Shown piece by piece: positions 1-5,802 of a stretch of 7,962 nucleotides of DNA. A program made the translations under genes and the position numbers. Location: contig JAJRUK010000061.1 in assembly GCA_024277835.1 (NCBI GenBank), positions 1-7,962 on the forward strand, given 5' to 3'. Numbering within the stretch: position 1 is the first letter of the stretch; each line of letters opens with the position of its first letter. The DNA comes from Planctomycetota bacterium (GTDB lineage: Bacteria; Planctomycetota; Phycisphaerae; UBA1845). A model generated the notes under the pieces. That model did not search any database. It had not been told where the DNA came from and saw only the letters and a list, made by a program, of their open reading frames with translations.

Positions 1-155
1 AATCCTTTGTTCCGCAGCAGCTCGGTTCGGGCGTGCTCGAAATATTCCCAGTATTTGGCGTGGTGGAGATATCCCTGGGCGTCGCACTCGGCGTAGCGGA
101 CTCGGAATCGGCAACAGCAGGACTCACCGGGTTGTGGCAGGATTTTTTTCGTCAT
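1..155 (-). CDS. Acyl-CoA thioesterase, YbgC/FadM (4-hydroxybenzoyl-CoA thioesterase-like) family, partial
   Basis: This is the N-terminal 51 codons of a hotdog-fold thioesterase that runs off the left edge of the window. Members of this family hydrolyse acyl-CoA or acyl-ACP thioesters in the cytoplasm; the substrate cannot be told from this fragment. Residues 17-50 carry the family signature: VRYAECDAQG at 19-28, with Asp25 at the position of the catalytic aspartate, then HHAKYWEYFEHAR at 31-43 and TELLR at 44-48. These match the family pattern of a Y-x-E-x-D-x-x-G motif followed by H-A-x-Y and a long helix with A-R-x-E. The ATG reads from base 155 and is preceded on its strand by a G-rich run that could serve as a ribosome site. 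Residues 13-15 are three cysteines in a row, which is unusual but lies before the fold. The family assignment is strong; YbgC versus FadM subtype is not resolved. Confidence 0.85.
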   Translation of the reverse strand, partial: MTKKILPQPGESCCCRFRVRYAECDAQGYLHHAKYWEYFEHARTELLRNKG

Positions 156-357
156 CAGGCCCCCCGTTTTGGCGAATCTGGCCGGTGCGTCAATATGTGG
201 CGGCGATGGCGAGGGGACCAACCTCAGCACATGAGAGGGCACTTACGCAGTCGTCGGAGATGATCGAGTGTGCCCCTGGTATCCGCGGAGATAGGGGTTT
301 CTGGTGAAGTTTCAGGGTTGAGAGGTCTGAATTGAGGCGGATTTGGACGGTTCGGAC

Positions 358-386
358 TTGAAAGATTCGACAGGGTGGGATATACA
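358..386 (+). promoter_or_regulatory. Possible sigma70-type promoter
   Basis: TTGAAA (358-363) and TATACA (381-386) are separated by 17 bases. The -35 matches consensus at 5 of 6 positions, but the -10 matches only 4 of 6 and lacks the final T. If used, transcription would start near 392 and leave a leader of about 205 bases before the TTG start at 598. It conflicts with reading the small frame that begins at ATG 386, because that start would lie inside the -10 box. Confidence 0.35.
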
Positions 387-601
387 TGGCTACTCGCCCT
401 GCGTGGGCGACCCCGGCAGCCTTGACGGGCGACGTCCTGGAGGTGTGGACCCGACCCATTGCCCCGCGTTTCTTGCCACAAAGCGACGAAATCGGGCGAC
501 GGCTTGCGTTTTGATCGGATCGGACGACGGGGATTGTCAGCGGTTTGGATCGGCGTTTGTTGGGCCGACTTGAACAAAGCGAATACGGAGACCAGCCTTG
601 A
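386..601 (+). pseudogene. Possible small gene interrupted by an in-frame TGA
   Basis: From ATG 386 a frame of 42 codons runs to TGA at 512-514. The same frame then continues for 28 more codons to TGA at 599-601, which overlaps the TTG start of the next gene (TTGA at 598-601). A purine-rich GGGTGGGA at 373-380 lies 5 bases before the ATG. The first part reads MATRPAWATPAALTGDVLEV and ends in GRRLAF; the second part ends in LLGRLEQSEYGDQP. The composition of both parts looks protein-like and the stop-start overlap is typical of translational coupling. No family was recognised. A single C-to-T change of CGA to TGA would explain the break, as would a sequencing error. TGA is the normal stop of mreB, mreC and the glycosyltransferase here, so recoding as a standard sense codon is unlikely. 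It may also be chance. Confidence 0.3.
587..590 (+). promoter_or_regulatory. Ribosome binding site supporting a TTG start
   Basis: GGAG at 587-590 lies 7 bases before TTG 598. This spacing favours TTG 598 over the first in-frame ATG at 661, which would cut away most of the hydrophobic N-terminal anchor. Confidence 0.6.
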
Positions 602-1479
602 CCATACTGACGAAAGTCTTCACCGTACTACTTGTTGTTTTCAGCATTGCGTTTTCGACGATGGCGGTGTCGATGGTTGCCCAGACGACAAACTGGCGCG
701 AGACGGCGACGAAGTACGAAGCGAACGCTCGCATTGCCGACACGAACCTTCGCAACATGATCGCAGCCGGGGCGGCGCAAGAGGCGACGGCTCGTGAGAC
801 GATCGACGGATACCTTTCGCGTATCGGTCAGCTTGAAGAGGATTTGCAAAAGAATGGGGCTGAGGTCGCTCGACTTCGCTCGGGACTCGCGGGTGCGGAA
901 TCTGAAAAGAGCAGCACGGTCGCGATGAACCGGGCGCTTCTTTCTCAGCTTGAGATGGCCCGGGGTGCTGAGGCAGAGTATCGCGGTCAGCGCGAGCGAC
1001 TGGATCGCGACAACATCGACCTGCAACAGCGCAACATCGACCTGAACGCCCGCGTGAATGAGCTAACCTCGACGGTGACGGTGATGAACGAACAGCGTCG
1101 CCAGTTCGAGCAGCAGATCAATATCCTTCGACAGGCTAACGTGAAGATGTCGAAGGCGACGGGTCGCGCTCCGTCGGCGATGGAGAATGCGGCGGGTCGT
1201 GGGCTTGGGAATATTCAAGCTCTAAACCCCGCAAGGCCTGCGGCGATCAAAGGTAAAATTCTTGCGGTTTCAGGGAATCTTGTGACGCTTAGCGTAGGTA
1301 CCGCGGACGGTGTCAGTAAAGACATGGTCTTTGTGATCAACCGGGGTGCGGATTACGTCGGCGAAGTGAAAATCAACGCGGTAAACCCTGACCAGTGTGC
1401 GGGTCGGATCACGCTTTCCTCGATCGCTCCACAAATCGGCGACGAAGTCACCGACTGGGTCGCGATGAGCGGTAATTAG
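598..1479 (+). CDS. Membrane-anchored coiled-coil protein with MreC-like C-terminal module (uncharacterised)
   Basis: The protein has 293 residues and no recognised family name. Residues 6-28 form one hydrophobic segment (VFTVLLVVFSIAFSTMAVSM) after a short N-terminus with one Lys, consistent with an uncleaved inner-membrane anchor. Residues about 34-185 are rich in E, Q, R, A and L with heptad-like spacing and few Gly or Pro, which indicates a long coiled coil. Residues about 186-215 are a linker. Residues 216-287 look beta-rich: IKGKILAVSGNLVTLSVG, then DGVSKDMVFVI, YVGEVKI and IGDEVTDW. The order anchor, coiled coil, beta domain is that of MreC, and the module also recalls small beta-barrels in envelope scaffold proteins. 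It lies upstream of mreB and mreC on the same strand. A role as a periplasmic scaffold partner of the cell-shape machinery is inference; similarity to MreC is in architecture, not in a shared signature. The TTG start is supported by GGAG 7 bases upstream. Confidence 0.8.
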   Translation: MTILTKVFTVLLVVFSIAFSTMAVSMVAQTTNWRETATKYEANARIADTNLRNMIAAGAAQEATARETIDGYLSRIGQLEEDLQKNGAEVARLRSGLAGAESEKSSTVAMNRALLSQLEMARGAEAEYRGQRERLDRDNIDLQQRNIDLNARVNELTSTVTVMNEQRRQFEQQINILRQANVKMSKATGRAPSAMENAAGRGLGNIQALNPARPAAIKGKILAVSGNLVTLSVGTADGVSKDMVFVINRGADYVGEVKINAVNPDQCAGRITLSSIAPQIGDEVTDWVAMSGN

Positions 1480-1548
1480 GCATCCATTCGATCGTTGCCT
1501 TTAGATGGCGTCATCGGTCGGAGCAAACATAGTTTAGTGAGTACGATA

Positions 1549-1701
1549 ATGAGCGAAGGTCCAGCTGACGGTTATCCCGATCACAATGTGTACACCGTTC
1601 TCGTCATGCTTGCCACCTTTGTCGTGGCGGGTGCGACCATTTATCTTGTCATGCGGAGTCAGCAGCTCTTCGGGTCGATGAACCCGTTCTCTGGCGCATG
1701 A
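1549..1701 (+). CDS. Small single-pass membrane protein (hypothetical)
   Basis: From ATG 1549 this encodes 50 residues. The first 14 are polar (MSEGPADGYPDHNV). Residues about 15-35 form a clear transmembrane helix (YTVLVMLATFVVAGATIYLV). The last 15 (RSQQLFGSMNPFSGA) start with Arg and end short, which fits an N-out or N-in single-pass anchor; the positive charge after the helix favours a cytoplasmic C-terminus. GTGAG at 1537-1541 lies 7 bases before the ATG. GTG 1537 and TTG 1495 are in-frame alternatives giving 54 and 68 residues, but neither has a good ribosome site. It lies 69 bases after the coiled-coil gene and 176 before mreB. No family was recognised. Being beside a coiled-coil membrane protein and mreBC suggests an envelope role, which is inference only. 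Confidence 0.65.
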   Translation: MSEGPADGYPDHNVYTVLVMLATFVVAGATIYLVMRSQQLFGSMNPFSGA

Positions 1702-1775
1702 TTCCTGGGGTTTGTTGAAGGCGCAAAGTGGGGGCTGCCCGTTGGTGGCGGCTGGGCGCTGGAGGGACGCTTTGC

Positions 1776-1798
1776 TTGACTTCTCTTGAAGAAGTCGA
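1776..1798. repeat. Inverted repeat upstream of mreB
   Basis: GACTTC at 1778-1783 is matched by GAAGTC at 1791-1796. With flanking pairs, including one T-G wobble, this gives a 9-base-pair stem (1776-1784 with 1790-1798) and a 5-base loop. A run of five T occurs at 1815-1819, but 16 bases separate it from the stem, so it does not look like an intrinsic terminator. It may be an operator or an RNA hairpin. Confidence 0.45.
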
Positions 1799-1814
1799 AC
1801 CGAAGCGCGATAAA
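1786..1814 (+). promoter_or_regulatory. Weak promoter candidate for mreB
   Basis: TTGAAG (1786-1791) and GATAAA (1809-1814) are 17 bases apart, each matching consensus at 4 of 6 positions. The -35 box lies in the loop and right arm of the inverted repeat at 1776-1798. If real, the leader of mreB would be about 57 bases. Confidence 0.25.
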
Positions 1815-1864
1815 TTTTTGACTTGACTCGTTCATGGCGGCGCTGCGACCGCCGTCCTTTCGGC

Positions 1865-1868
1865 GGAG
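1865..1868 (+). promoter_or_regulatory. Ribosome binding site for mreB
   Basis: GGAG at 1865-1868 lies 9 bases before GTG 1878 and supports this start, which also places the family N-terminus correctly. Confidence 0.6.
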
Positions 1869-1877
1869 ACCGGTTCT

Positions 1878-2930
1878 GTGATTTTCGATTCCCTTCTTGG
1901 CATGTTCAGCGTCGATATGGGGATCGACCTTGGGACGTGCAATACACTCGTTTGCGTCAAGGGCGAGGGGATCGTTCTGAATGAACCGTCGGTGGTGGCG
2001 GTTCGCAAAGGGACGAATCAGGTTCTTCGAAACGGAACCGCCGTCGGAGCCGTCGCAAAAGAGATGCTCGGGCGAACGCCCGGCTCGATCAGCGCCATTC
2101 GCCCTCTCAAGGACGGGGTCATCGCCGATTTCGACATCACCGAGGCGATGCTCGCCTACTTCATCCACAAAGTTCACAAACGCAGCAGCCTCGTGCGTCC
2201 GCGGGTGGTTATTGCGGTTCCTTCAGGCATTACGGCGGTCGAAAAGCGAGCAGTGTATAACTCCGCGGAGCGTGCTGGCGCTCGGCGCGTGTATCTTGTG
2301 GATGAACCGATGGCTGCCGGGATCGGTGCGGGACTTCCCATTGGCGAAGCGACGGCGTCGATGATCGTTGACATCGGTGGCGGCACGACGGAAGTCGCGA
2401 TCATGACGCTTGCGGACATTGCGGTCGTGCAAAGCGTTCGCGTTGCCGGCGACGAGATGGATGCCGCGATTATTAACTACATGCGCCGCAAGCACGACCT
2501 GATGGTCGGTTGGCAGACAGCGGAGTCGATCAAAATTGAGCTGGGCGTCGTTGGCGATGCGGATCACGATGTGGGTCGTATTGTTCGTGGCCGAGATGTT
2601 GTGACCGGTCTTCCGCGGCAGACCGAAATCGATAGCAGCGAAGTTCGCACGGCGCTCACAGAACCGATCAATGCGATCACGGCTTGCGTGCTGCGAACGC
2701 TCGAAAACGCTGAGCCGGAGCTTGCGGCGGACCTCGTCGAGAACGGGATTCATCTGGCGGGAGGTGCGTCGCTTGTTCGCGGGATGGACAGCGCGATTTC
2801 CGCTGCCACCGGACTTGATGCCCGCCTGGTTGATGATCCGCTTAGCTGTGTCGCGCGTGGCACGAGCGTTTACCTTGAGAATCTGGCGACGTGGAAGGAC
2901 ACGATGGAGTCCGACACGGACATCTATTGA
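1878..2930 (+). CDS. mreB: Rod shape-determining protein MreB
   Basis: MreB is a bacterial actin that forms ATP-dependent antiparallel filaments on the inner face of the membrane and directs the elongasome. The protein has 350 residues, the usual length. From GTG 1878 it begins MIFDSLLGMFSVDMGIDLGT, where the hydrophobic N-terminal stretch corresponds to the membrane-binding end. Phosphate-1 motif is DLGTCNT at 17-23, phosphate-2 motif is DIGGGTTEV at 165-173, and the adenosine-binding motif is HLAGGASLVRGM at 292-303. Other hallmarks are GIVLNEPSVVA (31-41), RPLKDGVIADF (75-85), DEPMAAGIGAGLP (142-154) and VRGRDVVTGLP (236-246). Cys21 replaces the Ala usual in the first motif, and GWQTAE (211-216) has a Trp where charged residues are common. 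The gene stands 78 bases before mreC in the same direction, as in classic mre operons. The identification is certain. Confidence 0.97.
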   Translation: MIFDSLLGMFSVDMGIDLGTCNTLVCVKGEGIVLNEPSVVAVRKGTNQVLRNGTAVGAVAKEMLGRTPGSISAIRPLKDGVIADFDITEAMLAYFIHKVHKRSSLVRPRVVIAVPSGITAVEKRAVYNSAERAGARRVYLVDEPMAAGIGAGLPIGEATASMIVDIGGGTTEVAIMTLADIAVVQSVRVAGDEMDAAIINYMRRKHDLMVGWQTAESIKIELGVVGDADHDVGRIVRGRDVVTGLPRQTEIDSSEVRTALTEPINAITACVLRTLENAEPELAADLVENGIHLAGGASLVRGMDSAISAATGLDARLVDDPLSCVARGTSVYLENLATWKDTMESDTDIY

Positions 2931-2955
2931 TCCCGATGTGCCGCTAGTGAGCGTT

Positions 2956-2970
2956 ACCGCGACTGGCGGT
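2956..2970. repeat. Short inverted repeat between mreB and mreC
   Basis: ACCGC (2956-2960) and GCGGT (2966-2970) form a perfect 5-base-pair stem with a 5-base loop in the 78-base gap. No T-run follows, so it is not a terminator. It could adjust mRNA processing between the two genes or be chance. Confidence 0.3.
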
Positions 2971-3008
2971 GCAGACCACCCCCCTACTTTCACGCAGAGA
3001 ACCAGACG

Positions 3009-3971
3009 TTGGCACGACGGAGACGAAAATCGAAGTGGTCGCCGATGGGAGTCGCGATGACGATCGTCGTTGTCGGAACGGCGATTGCTGTCCTGGTTCC
3101 GAGTAGCTGGACGGCCCCCCTCTTTCATTTTTCGCAGGTGATCGTCCCGATGCAGGACGCAGCTTCGGGGACGCTTCAGTCGGTGGTCGATCGGTTGCAA
3201 CCTGCGGCGGGGAATGTCTCTCGCGATGACTACGACGCCCTCGCTCGAACGCAAGCGGCGATGGAGCATCGAACGGCTGCCCTTGCGCTGCGGGCGGCGG
3301 AGCTTGAGCGGCAGGTCGAAGTGCTGACCGCGACGCGAATGCGAAATGTGGACGGCGGTCGGATCGGTGCTCGGGGTCGGTTAATTCCTGCGCGGGTACT
3401 GGCGGATGATCTACTTTCGTGGCGGGCGTCGCGATTGATCACAGCCGGGAGCACGAACGGGTCGCGCGAGGGGGCGGCTGTGATGTCGAACTTTTTTTCG
3501 ATCGACACGGGTGATGTCGATGGGCTTCATCCGGGACTGGCGATTGTCCTGGGCGAAATCTATATCGGGGTTGTGGATCAAGCGAGTCTTCACACGTCGC
3601 GCGTACGACTCGTCACCGACCCGGCCACGGAAATGAAGGTACGGATCGGGCGGTCGGGTGATGGCGGGTTTCTTGTTGTCGAGCGGTATTTCTGGATGGT
3701 CGGGCGCGGCGGCGGTCTGATGGAAATCCGTGATGTTGAAGCCCGCGAGGTGAATGATGGAACGGTGGCCGTGGGAGACTGGGTTCTGTCTGACCCGTTG
3801 GACCCGGCGCTTCCTTCCGCGCTTGTGATCGGTCAAATTTCGCATGTCGAGAAGGATCGTAAGAATCCGCTCTTTTCCGTGCTAACGGTGGAGTCGGCTG
3901 CGCCGCTAGAGGAGCTTGAGCGGGTGTATATTTATGATCCGACGGAAGCTCCGGCGAGTGCCGGGTCTTGA
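3009..3971 (+). CDS. mreC: Rod shape-determining protein MreC
   Basis: MreC is a bitopic membrane protein whose periplasmic part binds class B PBPs and links the MreB filament to wall synthesis. The protein has 320 residues, within the family range. Residues 1-12 are strongly basic (MARRRRKSKW and on), residues about 13-31 form the transmembrane helix, and residues about 70-110 form a short coiled coil for dimerisation. The beta-barrel domain follows: VLADDLLSWRASRLITAGS (130-148), VDGLHPGLAIV (170-180), YIGVVDQASLHTSRVRLVTD (185-204), and the closing strand region VIGQISHVEKDRKNPLF (273-289) with VLTVESAAPLEELERVYIYD (291-310). These match the MreC pattern of G-M-x-V, G-x-V, S-x-V-x-L-x-T-D and a final L-x-x-L-x-x-V. 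The TTG start has an AGAGA 8 bases upstream, a weak site, but it gives the expected basic N-terminus. It lies directly after mreB. Confidence 0.93.
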   Translation: MARRRRKSKWSPMGVAMTIVVVGTAIAVLVPSSWTAPLFHFSQVIVPMQDAASGTLQSVVDRLQPAAGNVSRDDYDALARTQAAMEHRTAALALRAAELERQVEVLTATRMRNVDGGRIGARGRLIPARVLADDLLSWRASRLITAGSTNGSREGAAVMSNFFSIDTGDVDGLHPGLAIVLGEIYIGVVDQASLHTSRVRLVTDPATEMKVRIGRSGDGGFLVVERYFWMVGRGGGLMEIRDVEAREVNDGTVAVGDWVLSDPLDPALPSALVIGQISHVEKDRKNPLFSVLTVESAAPLEELERVYIYDPTEAPASAGS

Positions 3972-4006
3972 CACTTCTCTTCGGGTCGTAGTCATGCACG
4001 AGCCAG

Positions 4007-5656
4007 ATGCCCATGTCTTCTCTTGATTCTGAAAACTCGACACGTCCGGGCAACACTGGATTGGGCATGCCTCTCTTGCTCATTGCCCTAGCGACAGTTG
4101 TCGGTGGGTTGCTTCGATTGTCCGCTCTTGGCGGGCGCGATTTCTGGTTCGACGAGAGTTGCACCTATATTTACGTTCATTACCTGTTTGACTGGCCTTT
4201 CGCGTCCAGCTTCTTCGTAGAGAGCACAAACACGCCTTACTATTTTCTCTTGCGGATCTGGAGCGATTGTTTCGGCGAGACGGAAGCAGCGTATCGGTCG
4301 CTTTCTGCGATGGCGGCGACGGTGACAATTCCAATTCTCGGAGCGACGGCGTGGCGGTTGCGCGGATCGCTGGCGGGCGTGATTGCAGCGGTGCTCGTGG
4401 CGGCGAATCCCTTGCATGTCTACTATGCGCGCGAGGCGCGAGCGTATGCGTTATGGGTTCTTGCCCTTTCGTGTGCACTGTACGCGCTTGTCGAAGCTGC
4501 GAAGACGGGTCGGAAGCGATGGTGGGTTGCGTTCGGCGCTGCGATGCTCTTTTCACTCTATACGCACTATTTTTCAGTTTATTTCTTGGTAGCGAGCGTC
4601 TTTTGCATTTTTCTTTCGATGAATGCGCGGCGGACGGGGCGTCAGTGGGCAATTACAGCGAGCGTTGTCGCTTTAGGGTTTGTTCCTTGTCTTGTGGTCG
4701 CGGTGTTGCCGGCTACGGCTTTGGGAGGGGCGAAGTGGGTTGCGCCGGCGTTTGATGCGCTGACGGCGATTCCGCATTCGCTATGGGCAATGCTTCCGAG
4801 CGGAGCTTATCCAAATCACTTGCGGGGGTTGTCGATCGCATCGACCGAGACGGCGTCGCAAGCATCGCTGCTGGTCGTGTGTGCTCGGGTTGTTCCTGCG
4901 GTGTTACTCTCGGCGATCGCAGCCATCGCTCTTTGGCGCAAGTCAATGAGGGTGACTGCTCGGCGTAGAGACTATTTCTTTCTGCTCGGGGTTTCGATCG
5001 GTCCGCTCGTGCTTGCGTTGTTGTATGCGATTGTTGTTTCTCCGAATTATCTGGTGGGACGCTATGACCTGGTTGCCTGGCCTGCGTTTGTTGTACTGGT
5101 CTCGATTGTCGTGAGCGAACTTGCCCGGACGGTTCGCAAAGGGTTCATGCTTATGCTGATCGCTTGCACCATTCTTGTCGGATGCAGCACGATTCCGCTG
5201 ATGCGCATGAGCGACGCGCCCGGTGGGAAGAGTTTGTATCGCTCGCGCGCAGAAGCAGTCGCGTCGCTTGCGGGCGCGGATGATCTGGTGATTACATTTT
5301 CGTATGACCGGGATGCGATGTTGTATTATCTGCATCGAGCGGGGTGCGATGCGCGGATTCGGAGTTTTCCGGGGTGGCTTGATGAACAGATCGGGTGGGT
5401 CGATTCTTCGGTCGATCTTTCGCAGAAGCGACGACCTGCTGCGATCGCGGATGCGCAGGAGCTTGCCGAAATCGCTCTCGGGTATATCGAGAAGGGGCAG
5501 CGAGTTTTCCTAGCGGCGGATACGATGGACCCTGAGAGTGAGGGGCTGCGGTCGGAACTTCACACGGTCCTGTTGGCGTCGCTACGCGAGGCTGGGCTTG
5601 GGACGGTCGGGGCGGATCGGGAGATGCTGATCTATGAGGTTGTTCGGCAGGAGTGA
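4007..5656 (+). CDS. GT-C fold membrane glycosyltransferase, PMT/GT39-like family
   Basis: This is a 549-residue polytopic protein with roughly ten or more hydrophobic segments between residues 20 and 400, and a soluble tail of about 145 residues. Such enzymes move a sugar from a lipid-linked donor on the outer face of the inner membrane to a lipid or protein acceptor. Evidence for the family: RDFWFDESCTY at 44-54, with the Asp49-Glu50 pair of the first periplasmic loop; NTPYYFLLRIW at 75-85, in the place where many members have H-P-P; NPLHVYYAREARAYAL at 134-149, matching the conserved pattern P-x-x-x-Y-x-R-E-x-R-x-Y; THY at 186-188; and NYLVGRYDLVAWPAFVVL near 347-364. The tail (about 405-549) has no recognised domain. 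ATG 4007 is chosen, with ATG 4013 as an alternative; the ribosome site is weak. It starts 35 bases after mreC, where mreD is often found. Donor and acceptor are unknown. Confidence 0.82.
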   Translation: MPMSSLDSENSTRPGNTGLGMPLLLIALATVVGGLLRLSALGGRDFWFDESCTYIYVHYLFDWPFASSFFVESTNTPYYFLLRIWSDCFGETEAAYRSLSAMAATVTIPILGATAWRLRGSLAGVIAAVLVAANPLHVYYAREARAYALWVLALSCALYALVEAAKTGRKRWWVAFGAAMLFSLYTHYFSVYFLVASVFCIFLSMNARRTGRQWAITASVVALGFVPCLVVAVLPATALGGAKWVAPAFDALTAIPHSLWAMLPSGAYPNHLRGLSIASTETASQASLLVVCARVVPAVLLSAIAAIALWRKSMRVTARRRDYFFLLGVSIGPLVLALLYAIVVSPNYLVGRYDLVAWPAFVVLVSIVVSELARTVRKGFMLMLIACTILVGCSTIPLMRMSDAPGGKSLYRSRAEAVASLAGADDLVITFSYDRDAMLYYLHRAGCDARIRSFPGWLDEQIGWVDSSVDLSQKRRPAAIADAQELAEIALGYIEKGQRVFLAADTMDPESEGLRSELHTVLLASLREAGLGTVGADREMLIYEVVRQE

Positions 5657-5678
5657 TGTTCGTCGTGGGTGTTGAATG

Positions 5679-5708
5679 TTGACGCTTGCGGGTGTGGGTC
5701 GCTATGAT
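5679..5708 (+). promoter_or_regulatory. Sigma70-type promoter for hflX
   Basis: TTGACG (5679-5684) and TATGAT (5703-5708) are separated by 18 bases, each box matching consensus at 5 of 6 positions. Transcription would start near 5715 and give hflX a leader of about 88 bases. It lies 22 bases after the glycosyltransferase stop, so hflX probably has its own transcription unit. Confidence 0.6.
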
Positions 5709-5743
5709 TGGTGCGGAGTAGAAAGCTTTCGCCCAGACATACA

Positions 5744-5771
5744 CCCCCCTGATTCCCCCCTTGTATTGGGG
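5744..5771. repeat. C-tract/G-tract palindrome in the hflX leader, REP-like
   Basis: Two runs of six C (5744-5749 and 5755-5760) are followed by TTGTATT and GGGG (5768-5771). Either C-run can pair with the G-run, giving two mutually exclusive short hairpins. The layout resembles the C-tract, C-tract, G-tract palindromes scattered between genes in some bacteria such as cyanobacteria. One copy only is seen here. It lies inside the predicted leader, so an effect on hflX expression is possible but not shown. Confidence 0.4.
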
Positions 5772-5802
5772 AGATGAAGATCAACTGATATTGCGATAAC
5801 TC

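Larger units (their letters stand above)
156..597. other. Divergent intergenic spacer
   Basis: The spacer separates the minus-strand thioesterase from the plus-strand coiled-coil gene. It holds a possible plus-strand promoter (358-386), a weak minus-strand promoter candidate for the thioesterase (TTGGTC at 221-216 and CATATT at 197-192, 18 bases apart), and an interrupted small reading frame (386-601). At 273-297 there is an imperfect hairpin: CCCC pairs with GGGG and TATC with GATA around a 6-base loop, with a 3-base bulge. Only three T follow it, so it is not a convincing terminator. Between about 200 and 358 no gene-like frame was seen. Confidence 0.5.

Noticed and set aside
33..263. A 76-codon plus-strand frame at the left edge
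   Set aside because: It overlaps the thioesterase on the other strand, which has a clear family signature; the plus-strand product has none.
273..300. Intrinsic terminator
   Set aside because: The stem is imperfect, with a 3-base bulge, and only three T follow. No gene ends nearby on the plus strand.
512..514. TGA as selenocysteine or a reassigned codon
   Set aside because: No convincing SECIS-like hairpin was seen just after it, no selenoprotein family is recognised, and TGA is the regular stop of mreB, mreC and the glycosyltransferase.
459..797. A 112-codon plus-strand frame
   Set aside because: It runs into the well supported coiled-coil gene in another frame, and its product becomes rich in His, Cys and Asp there, which is typical of an out-of-frame reading.
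1778..1819. Intrinsic terminator after the small membrane protein
   Set aside because: The T-run is 16 bases away from the stem, too far for the usual mechanism, and the stem is only partly GC.
2223..3269. A 348-codon open frame on the minus strand
   Set aside because: It is opposite mreB and the start of mreC, both certain, and its product is Arg/His-rich and unlike any family.
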